A stretch of DNA of 64,000 nt from Alkalicoccobacillus murimartini (GTDB taxonomy: Bacteria > Bacillota > Bacilli > Bacillales > Bacillaceae_D): the NCBI RefSeq assembly GCF_030813245.1, contig NZ_JAUSUA010000004.1:1-64000 (forward strand), written 5' to 3'. Under the pieces are notes generated by a model, which was not told where the DNA came from, did not search any database, and saw nothing but the letters and a program-made list of their open reading frames with translations. Positions 58,029 to 64,000 of this stretch are shown here, piece by piece. Every line of letters starts with the position of its first letter. Position 1 is the first letter of the stretch. The position numbers and the translations under genes were made by a program.

Positions 58029-58456
58029 TTCAGTTCATTTGTACGTTGCGCACTTTTTTTACTTATTATGAGACGTATCAAACCTTTTACTATCATAACA
58101 ATCGGTGAAGCAAATAGTAACACAGTTGTGATACTTTCTTGGTCGATCTTCATATAAGTAAACAGAAAGAGGAGAAGTAAGAGAAAGGTGAGTCCACCAA
58201 AGATTTCAGCCTTTGGGCTAGCCTCTTTATATGTGCCACTCAAGTATTCGTACCCTACTACACTAATCATATTCACAAGTACAATCATCAGTAACACAGA
58301 TAACAATTGATTCATTTGAATGACGTTTAGTCCAAATGGTTGCTCTTGCTGCCCTACATAGATCATTCCAATAATTGCAATAAAAGAAATACCGTACTTT
58401 ATTAGAAACACACCAAGTTTATTAAGGATCAACCCGCACACCAACCTCTTCATCAT
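58025..58456 (-). CDS. Four-span membrane protein of unknown function
   Basis: 143 residues. Four hydrophobic helices (about 6-32, 45-68, 85-105 and 110-130) with a basic C-terminus KKSAQRTNELK. It begins MMKRLVCGLILNKLGVFLIK. No clear ribosome site at the first ATG. No family recognised. Sits alone between the DUF3900-like gene and asnB. Confidence 0.62.
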   Translation of the reverse strand: MMKRLVCGLILNKLGVFLIKYGISFIAIIGMIYVGQQEQPFGLNVIQMNQLLSVLLMIVLVNMISVVGYEYLSGTYKEASPKAEIFGGLTFLLLLLFLFTYMKIDQESITTVLLFASPIVMIVKGLIRLIISKKSAQRTNELK

Positions 58457-58498
58457 TTAGTATATATTAGCAAATAAATGAAGAAATGAACAGAACAA

Positions 58499-58535
58499 AA
58501 AAGCTTCCTCATATTGCAAGGAAGCCTCTTTTTTA
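58499..58535 (-). terminator. Terminator of asnB
   Basis: GGCTTCCTT and AAGGAAGC pair around a 9-nt loop; T-rich DNA follows on the minus strand, 5 bp past the asnB stop. Confidence 0.85.
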
Positions 58536-58539
58536 TTAA

Positions 58540-60438
58540 TTAACTCGTTTTCCGCTGTAATTGAGCAATGTCTTGAATCGCTTTTTGGCTACCTCCGCTG
58601 TTCTGGATGTATAGCGAATGCCAAATTAAGAAACAAAGGATGGTCCAAAGCTTACGACTATTATCTCTTTTCCCCGCCGCATGCTCTTCAAGTAATGCGA
58701 GTGCTTCTTTTTGATTAAAGATCGTTGTGGCTGCTTTATTAATCGTTAAGATATCCTTAGCCCAATCGTATAACTCATCTTTCAGCCAATGACGAATTGG
58801 TACAGGGAAGCCTAGTTTTTTTCGATTAAGAATGGAATCTGGTACGACTCCTTTTATTGCTTCACGCAAGACATGTTTTGTCGTCCCATTTGCCAGTTTT
58901 GCTGATTCAGGAATACGAGAGGCTACCTCAAATACTTCTTTATCTAAGAACGGTACGCGAAGCTCCAATGAATGAGCCATTGTCATTCTGTCTGCCTTCA
59001 CTAAAATATCTCCCGGCAACCAGGTATGCAAATCAATATATTGCATTTTTGTGGAGTCTGGATATGAAATGGCTTTTTGATAAAGATCCTTCGTTAAATT
59101 CGTAAATAGATACTGATTGTCATACTGTCCAAGAATCAACTGTTTCTCTGCTTCTGTAAAGATTTTTGCGTTTCCGATATACCGTTCCTCAATTGGGGTT
59201 GTCCCTCGCAACAAATAGCTTCTCCCACGGATTCCCTTTGGAAGACCTAACGCCATTTTGTTAATCGCTCGCTTAAATTGAGAAGGCCAGCTGTTAAAAT
59301 ATCGTAATGCTTGTGGCTCACGGTAAATATTGTACCCACCAAACAACTCATCCGCACCTTCACCCGATAGTACAACCTTTACATGCTTACTTGCTTCTTT
59401 TGCAACAAAATAAAGAGGTACAGCGGCTGGATCGGCAACCGGATCATCCATATGCCAGATAATTTTTGGAAGCTCACGTACAAATTCTTCTGGTGAGATA
59501 TGCTTATGAATGTTCTCGACATTTAGCTTATCTGCTGAATCACGAGCGATATCTACTTCACTAAAACCCTCATGATCAAAACCAACTGTAAACGTTTTTA
59601 ATGCAGGGTTATGTTCTTTTGCTAGCGCAACAATGGTTGTTGAATCAATACCACTTGATAGAAAAGCTCCAACAGGCACATCACTGCGCATATGTTTGGC
59701 GACCGAGTCCTTCAACACATCAATTGTTTGTTTGGCATAGGTAGAGAGTGACTCCTTGCCTTCATTAAAGACTTTAGAATAATACGGCTTAATGACCGCT
59801 GCACCCTCACGTTTTTTGATCAGCATATGACCAGGTTTCAGTTTTTTTACAGAGGGAGCTAAGCTCATCGGTTCCGGCACATATTGGTACGTTAAGTAAT
59901 GTTGAACGCTCTCTGGTGATACCTCTAGTTGAGGATCAATGATACGTAGACTCTTTAGTTCAGATGCAGCAATGAGTCGTTCTTTGGATTCCATATAATA
60001 AAATGGTTTAATGCCAAACGCATCACGCGCGCAAAAGAGCTCCTCCTTCTCCTCATCCCAAATCATAAATCCAAACATTCCTCTAAGTTCTTTCACACAG
60101 TCTTGTCCTTTTTGAGCATAAAGAGCAACGATGACCTCTGTATCCGTATGTGTTTGAAACTCATAGCCACCCTCTATCAGACCAGCACGGAGTTCTTTAT
60201 AATTGTAAATTTCTCCATTAAAGATGATATGATATTTATTTTGATACGAAAGCGGCTGTTTTCCATGCTCAATATCAATGATACTTAATCGTTTAAAACC
60301 AAACGAAACATGATTGTTCTTGTATGTACCAGTAGAATCCGGCCCTCTATGATGAATCGCTTCAAGAGCCTCTAGCCATTTATCATCATTTATGAACGTT
60401 GCATTCCCAGTGATCATTTCACCAATAAAACCACACAT
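58540..60438 (-). CDS. asnB: Glutamine-hydrolysing asparagine synthetase
   Basis: 632 residues, the usual AsnB length. N-terminal class II glutaminase: Cys2 nucleophile in MCGFIG, HHRGPDS, FNGEIYN; then the synthetase with the ATP loop LSSGIDST (about 268), VVLSGEGADELFGGYNIYRE (cited as SGEGADELFGGY), and DRMTMAHSLELRVPFLD. It makes Asn from Asp, Gln and ATP. GTTGGAGGAA lies before ATG. Related enzymes in Bacillus differ in wall (AsnB) or sporulation (AsnO) roles; which applies here is open. Confidence 0.95.
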   Translation of the reverse strand: MCGFIGEMITGNATFINDDKWLEALEAIHHRGPDSTGTYKNNHVSFGFKRLSIIDIEHGKQPLSYQNKYHIIFNGEIYNYKELRAGLIEGGYEFQTHTDTEVIVALYAQKGQDCVKELRGMFGFMIWDEEKEELFCARDAFGIKPFYYMESKERLIAASELKSLRIIDPQLEVSPESVQHYLTYQYVPEPMSLAPSVKKLKPGHMLIKKREGAAVIKPYYSKVFNEGKESLSTYAKQTIDVLKDSVAKHMRSDVPVGAFLSSGIDSTTIVALAKEHNPALKTFTVGFDHEGFSEVDIARDSADKLNVENIHKHISPEEFVRELPKIIWHMDDPVADPAAVPLYFVAKEASKHVKVVLSGEGADELFGGYNIYREPQALRYFNSWPSQFKRAINKMALGLPKGIRGRSYLLRGTTPIEERYIGNAKIFTEAEKQLILGQYDNQYLFTNLTKDLYQKAISYPDSTKMQYIDLHTWLPGDILVKADRMTMAHSLELRVPFLDKEVFEVASRIPESAKLANGTTKHVLREAIKGVVPDSILNRKKLGFPVPIRHWLKDELYDWAKDILTINKAATTIFNQKEALALLEEHAAGKRDNSRKLWTILCFLIWHSLYIQNSGGSQKAIQDIAQLQRKTS

Positions 60439-60734
60439 ATCTATTCCTCCAACATATTTAAATTCATGAATTCAAGGGTATAGGAGTTAATTTTTATTCC
60501 ATCTGAGAAGATCTCTACTTCATCATAGTAGACTTGAGACCTCTTTTTTATTCTCTACGCTTTATCTCAACTACGTTTTATCCCCATAATCAAATTCCAT
60601 TTTTCCGGATCAAATATTTCATTTATGTTACAAACCAATACACCTCATCTTAACTGATGTGTTCTCTAAAGAAAACCCATTAATCGATATTTTATATATT
60701 TTTTACAATAGAACATACGTTTGAACAAAAGCCC
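60439..60734. other. Long asnB leader, no gene seen
   Basis: About 295 bp with no supported ORF. On the minus strand it contains AAAAAGAGGTCTC, an imperfect ACACATC/GATGAGGTGT dyad and a T-rich promoter-like region. No T-box or other riboswitch sequence was recognised. Confidence 0.4.
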
Positions 60735-60766
60735 CAAAAAAAAGAGTGTCCAAAGGGACACTCTCA
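60735..60766 (-). terminator. Terminator of fabH-fabF
   Basis: AAGAGTGTCC and GGACACTCTC with an AAAG loop, then eight T residues on the minus strand, 6 bp past the fabF stop. Confidence 0.92.
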
Positions 60767-60771
60767 ACGAT

Positions 60772-62016
60772 CTAACTGTTTTTGTATTTCTTAAAGATTA
60801 ACGTAGCATTATGTCCACCAAATCCAAGCGAGTTACTTAATACAGCATCAATCGACGCCTCTCGTGCTTGATTTGGAACATAATCTAGATCGCAATCTGG
60901 ATCTGGAGTTTCATAATTAATGGTTGGAGGAAGAATCTGATCAGTTATTGCTTTAATTGAAAAGATTGCTTCCACCGCACCTGCTGCACCTAGCAAATGA
61001 CCGGTCATAGACTTAGTTGAGCTAACCGCCATCTCGTATGCATGCTCTTTAAAAACAGACTTAATAGCCATTGTCTCAAACTTTTCATTCATTGGCGTGC
61101 TTGTGCCATGTGCATTCACATATTGAATATCTTCTGGCTTAAGACCAGCATCATCCAACGCCATTTGGATTGCGCGTGCTCCGCCTTCTCCACCAGGAGC
61201 AGGTGCTGTAATGTGATGAGCATCACCTGAAGCGCCATACCCAACAATCTCTGCATATATTGTTGCTCCACGTGCTTGAGCAGATTCTAAGCTTTCAAGA
61301 ATGAGAATCCCGGCACCTTCCCCCATGACAAATCCATCACGATTGGCATCAAACGGGCGAGATGCAGTTGTAGGATCTTCGTTATGCGTCACTGCTTTTG
61401 CGGAACAGAACCCAGCAATAGACATATTCGTGATCGGAGCCTCTGCGCCTCCAGTGATCATAACATCTGCATCCCCACGTTGAATTACCTTAAAGGCATC
61501 TCCGATTGAATTGGTTCCACTCGCACAAGCGGTTACTGAACAGGAGTTTACACCTTTTGCTCCTGTAATAATCGACACTTGACCCGAAGCCATATCAGGA
61601 ATGAGCATTGGAACGAAGAATGGACTAACTCGACGCTGCCCTTTTTCAAGAAAGTTACGGAATTGCTGTTCGTACGTCTCCATTCCACCAATACCAGAAC
61701 CAATCCAGACCCCAATATTAGGTGCATTGGATTCGTCAATCACCAAATCCGCATCCTTAACAGCCATTAATGAAGCAGCTACCGCATATTGTGTAAAGCG
61801 ATCCATTTTCCTCGCTTCTTTTTTATCCATATAAGAAGCAGGATCAAAATCTGATATTTCTGCTGCGACTTTCATTGGGAACTCATCCGCATTGACTCTC
61901 GTTAACGGACCTACACCTGAAACTCCCTCTTTAATTCCGTTCCAAGTAGACTCAACATCGAGTCCAAGAGGCGTTACGGCTCCCATTCCTGTAATCACTA
62001 CTCGTTTATTTTCCAC
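60772..62016 (-). CDS. fabF: 3-oxoacyl-ACP synthase II FabF
   Basis: 414 residues; elongates acyl-ACP with malonyl-ACP. Catalytic Cys in [15 protein letters not shown] (about 164), His in [12 protein letters not shown] (about 304) and [12 protein letters not shown] (about 340); GFGGHNAT near the end. Lies 26 bp after fabH in the FapR-controlled pair. AAAGGAG lies before ATG. Confidence 0.97.
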   Translation of the reverse strand: MENKRVVITGMGAVTPLGLDVESTWNGIKEGVSGVGPLTRVNADEFPMKVAAEISDFDPASYMDKKEARKMDRFTQYAVAASLMAVKDADLVIDESNAPNIGVWIGSGIGGMETYEQQFRNFLEKGQRRVSPFFVPMLIPDMASGQVSIITGAKGVNSCSVTACASGTNSIGDAFKVIQRGDADVMITGGAEAPITNMSIAGFCSAKAVTHNEDPTTASRPFDANRDGFVMGEGAGILILESLESAQARGATIYAEIVGYGASGDAHHITAPAPGGEGGARAIQMALDDAGLKPEDIQYVNAHGTSTPMNEKFETMAIKSVFKEHAYEMAVSSTKSMTGHLLGAAGAVEAIFSIKAITDQILPPTINYETPDPDCDLDYVPNQAREASIDAVLSNSLGFGGHNATLIFKKYKNS

Positions 62017-62042
62017 AGTATCTACTCCTTTACTAAAAATAT

Positions 62043-62987
62043 TTATCTACCCCAACGTAAAGCGACGGCTCCCCATACTAATCCAGCCCCAAAGCCAACT
62101 AATACTAACACGTCACCGTCTTTGATTTTTCCTTGTTCTAGTTCTTCTACCATCGCCATTGGAATAGACGCTGATGAAGTATTGCCGTATTTCTTCACGG
62201 TAACCGACATTTTGTCTACCGGAAGATCTAATTTCTCACGTGCTGACTCCATAATGCGGATATTAGCCTGGTGTGGGATTAGATAATCAACATCTTCTTT
62301 TGTTAATCCTGCTTTTTCAATCACTTTTAGAGAGGATTCTCCCATTTGTCTAACCGCAAATTTAAAGACCTCACGACCATTCATCTCCATAAATTCGCCT
62401 TGCTTATTAATGTGCATCGCACCGCCGCCATCTGCTCCAAGATCAAAGGATAGAATTCCTTTTCCTTCAGATACTGGACCAACAATTGCAGCACCAGAGC
62501 CGTCGCCAAATAATACAGCCGTGTTTCGATCTGACATATCCGTGATTTTAGAGAGCTTCTCTACACCAATCACAAGTACGTTTTTGTATGCTCCTGTTTC
62601 AACAAACTGCTGGGCCGTTACAATACCATAGATAAAGCCTGCACATGCTGCACTTATGTCCATTGCTGATGCATGATTCGCACCCAGTCTTTTTTGAACG
62701 AGTGTTGAAACGGTTGGAAACGCCATATCAGGTGTGACCGTTGCAACAAGGATCAAATCAATCTCATCTGCACTCATATCTGCATTTTTTAACGCTGACA
62801 CTGCAGATTCGTAAGCCATATCAGATGTATCTACGTCATCACCTGCAAAACGACGTTCTTCTATTCCAGTTCTTGTACGAATCCATTCATCAGATGTATC
62901 TAATACTTTTTCGAAATCTGCGTTTGTAAAAACTTGTTCAGGAATGTAACTACCAATCCCTAAAATACCCGCATTCGCCATGTCCAT
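62043..62987 (-). CDS. fabH: 3-oxoacyl-ACP synthase III FabH
   Basis: 314 residues; condenses acyl-CoA with malonyl-ACP to start synthesis. Catalytic Cys in [10 protein letters not shown] (about 115), His in IPHQANIRI (about 242) and Asn in [10 protein letters not shown] (about 272). The start may be ATG 62987 or ATG 62981; GAAGGG fits the first. In B. subtilis fabHA-fabF is FapR-controlled and lies beside comZ, as here. Branched-chain or straight-chain primer preference cannot be read. Confidence 0.97.
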   Translation of the reverse strand: MDMANAGILGIGSYIPEQVFTNADFEKVLDTSDEWIRTRTGIEERRFAGDDVDTSDMAYESAVSALKNADMSADEIDLILVATVTPDMAFPTVSTLVQKRLGANHASAMDISAACAGFIYGIVTAQQFVETGAYKNVLVIGVEKLSKITDMSDRNTAVLFGDGSGAAIVGPVSEGKGILSFDLGADGGGAMHINKQGEFMEMNGREVFKFAVRQMGESSLKVIEKAGLTKEDVDYLIPHQANIRIMESAREKLDLPVDKMSVTVKKYGNTSSASIPMAMVEELEQGKIKDGDVLVLVGFGAGLVWGAVALRWGR

Positions 62988-63032
62988 CTTTCCCTTCTCA
63001 CACTAGGCTTTCGCACAGTGTTTCGACATTTT

Positions 63033-63051
63033 ATTAGTACCTGATACTAAT
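63033..63051. promoter_or_regulatory. FapR operator upstream of fabH-fabF
   Basis: ATTAGTACCTGATACTAAT matches the 17-bp FapR palindrome in full, 46-64 bp upstream of fabH. FapR represses fab genes until malonyl-CoA or malonyl-ACP releases it. fapR itself is not in the window. Confidence 0.9.
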
Positions 63052-63172
63052 TTTACTGTAAACTTTCTTTTCTGTCTAGACTGAACCTGCGCTCAGACTA
63101 TCATTAAACAGGCTTTTATCCCTACACAACAGGCCCTTTTCTACATACATTAATAAAGAGGAGCGTGATTTC

Positions 63173-63445
63173 TTGAGTGATAACAACGATAACCGTGAGC
63201 AAGGAAATGATTTTTTCTCCAATATGATGTTTGGACGTAAACCCGAGCCTCCAGTTGAAGAAAAGAAACAATCTGAGAAAGAAGCGACTCAAATTGAGCA
63301 GGTAATTGAGCTAGTCCAAGCAATCGGACCTGTGCTTGAACAATTTGCACCCGTGGCTACTGCTGCAAAATCCTATCTGTCAAAAAAAATGAAGGATTGG
63401 GTTGCCGATACTCCAGATGACGAAGATAAGAGCGGATCTTCATAG
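63173..63445 (+). CDS. Short acidic protein next to fabH (possible YjzB-like)
   Basis: 90 residues from TTG with GAGGAG 9 nt upstream. Charged N-half (NDNREQGNDFFSNMMFG, EEKKQSEKEATQIEQ) and a helical C-half (VIELVQAIGPVLEQFAPVATAAKSYL). No membrane span of full length. Divergent from fabH and followed by a hairpin. In B. subtilis a short yjzB gene lies here; whether this is its ortholog is uncertain. Confidence 0.6.
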   Translation: MSDNNDNREQGNDFFSNMMFGRKPEPPVEEKKQSEKEATQIEQVIELVQAIGPVLEQFAPVATAAKSYLSKKMKDWVADTPDDEDKSGSS

Positions 63446-63463
63446 AAGATTCCGCTCTTTTTT
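63428..63463 (+). terminator. Terminator of the 63173 gene
   Basis: AAGAGCGGA and TCCGCTCTT enclose a further TCTTC/AAGAT pairing and end in seven T residues. The hairpin overlaps the last codons of the gene and its T-run runs into the convergent neighbour's stop. Confidence 0.9.
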
Positions 63464-63783
63464 TATTCGTCCTTTCCAAGTCGTTCCATTAATAAATTGA
63501 ACCATTCATCCATTTCTTTTTTTAACTGTTCTTCTTTTTCAGACGTGGCTGTAATATTTTGAACTTCTTCATAAGTTTGTAAGAACCCTTCTATATCCTG
63601 TAAACGAAGCTGAGCTAGACCAATATTAACAAAAACCCTCACCTGACGTGCATCTCCAGCCCTCATAATTTCTGCGAAAGGCATTAGCTTCTCAAGGCCT
63701 TCTTTGTCTTTTTTCTCTCGTATTAGCTCAATTCCTTGTTTCATTCCTTCTCCAAGTGCTTTTAACTTCTCTTCTTTATTCAT
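63463..63783 (-). CDS. TPR-like helical protein
   Basis: 106 residues from ATG 63783 (GGAGGAG 7 nt upstream). Almost fully helical: LKALGEGMKQGIELIREKKD and LVNIGLAQLRLQDIEGFLQTYEEVQ (in part), reminiscent of one and a half tetratricopeptide repeats. No membrane span. It follows comZ, but a terminator stands between them. Function not recognised. Confidence 0.65.
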   Translation of the reverse strand: MNKEEKLKALGEGMKQGIELIREKKDKEGLEKLMPFAEIMRAGDARQVRVFVNIGLAQLRLQDIEGFLQTYEEVQNITATSEKEEQLKKEMDEWFNLLMERLGKDE

Positions 63784-63803
63784 TTTTCTCTCCTCCATAG
63801 AAA

Positions 63804-63838
63804 AAGACTCACCACGGCTTGTCCGTCTGAGTCCTTTA
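63804..63838 (-). terminator. Terminator of comZ
   Basis: GACTCA and TGAGTC around a 16-nt loop with TTTTT on the minus strand, 4 bp past the comZ stop. Confidence 0.7.
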
Positions 63839-63841
63839 GAT

Positions 63842-64000
63842 TATTGTTGTGTTTCGGCGTCAGATTTACCTAATTCATAAGCCTCTGTCATCACTTTAAG
63901 AAACAGTTCAAGCACTGGCTGCATGTCTTCAAACCCAAGCTCTATCCCTTTTTCTTTAAAAAATTCCTGACCCTCAGGAAGATGTTTCATAGCTAATTGC
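63842..64000 (-). CDS. comZ: ComZ, N-terminus beyond window
   Basis: 52 residues are visible, QLAMKHLPEGQEF ... VMTEAYELGKSDAETQQ. The pattern QxAMKxLPE ... GIEL ... AYELGKSDA is what I recall of B. subtilis ComZ (63 residues), which represses comG transcription in competence. Only the first dozen residues are missing. comZ lies upstream of the fabHA region in B. subtilis, so the order supports the call. Confidence 0.85.

Overview
The window comes from a chromosome of an endospore-forming Bacillaceae, probably an alkaliphile-type Bacillus relative. The evidence is about 40% GC, strong AGGAGG ribosome sites, frequent TTG/GTG starts, and a gene order that is largely the reverse of the Bacillus subtilis comZ-fabHA-fabF ... 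yjaZ-yjbA-trpS ... yjbC-spx-mecA-coiA-pepF-yjbIH-cwlQ-yjbK-yjbL-yjbM-nadF-yjbO ... fabI region. Species cannot be fixed from the sequence. No tRNA, rRNA, CRISPR array, prophage or transposase was seen.

Region 1 (1-24.3 kb) is a spore-surface and glycan island. It has two BclA-like collagen-repeat proteins (one enormous and cut by the window edge) and a tandem GT2 protein. A full set of enzymes resembling the Wbp/Wlb route to UDP-2,3-diacetamido-2,3-dideoxy-uronic acid is present: UDP-HexNAc 6-dehydrogenase, Gfo/Idh 3-dehydrogenase, DegT-type aminotransferase and hexapeptide acetyltransferase. With them are two sugar epimerases, three paralogous GT4 enzymes, a fourth GT4, a CgeB-like GT, a RmlD-like reductase, a CE7 esterase and a DUF4855-like protein. 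Between them lie a Cys-rich surface-protein candidate, a Gly-rich PWNP-repeat protein, two coiled-coil proteins and a 49-residue basic peptide. Three of these genes have good sigma-K-like promoters. The island lies between fabI and a YjcA-like DUF1360 gene, which in B. subtilis is where the spore crust genes cotO-cotZYXWV sit. The likely product is a glycosylated collagen-like outer spore layer.

Region 2 (24.3-45.5 kb) is conserved core: fabI, yjbO, nadK, yjbM (RelQ/SasB), yjbL, yjbK, cwlQ, yjbI-yjbH(spxH), pepF, coiA, mecA, spx, yjbC, trpS, yjbA and yjaZ, with several small membrane proteins. The thiol-stress circuit (Spx, its ClpXP adaptor YjbH/SpxH, MecA, YjbC) is together here.

Region 3 (45.6-60.5 kb) is more variable: a second small alarmone synthetase, coaA, an ArsR regulator with paired palindromes, a lipoprotein, a CAP protein, a LysM/SleB-type hydrolase, a DHH-CBS-tRNA nucleotidyltransferase fusion (candidate A-adding enzyme), a PadR/membrane/propeller module, a DUF3900-like protein and asnB. 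Region 4 (60.7-64 kb) holds fabF-fabH under a textbook FapR operator and the 3' part of comZ.

The main unexplained signal is in noncoding DNA. Three convergent intergenic regions (24.4, 47.5 and 54.1 kb) each hold, just past a terminator, an array of units spaced 20-20.5 bp (about two helical turns). They range from highly degenerate to an almost perfect 41-bp dimeric repeat.
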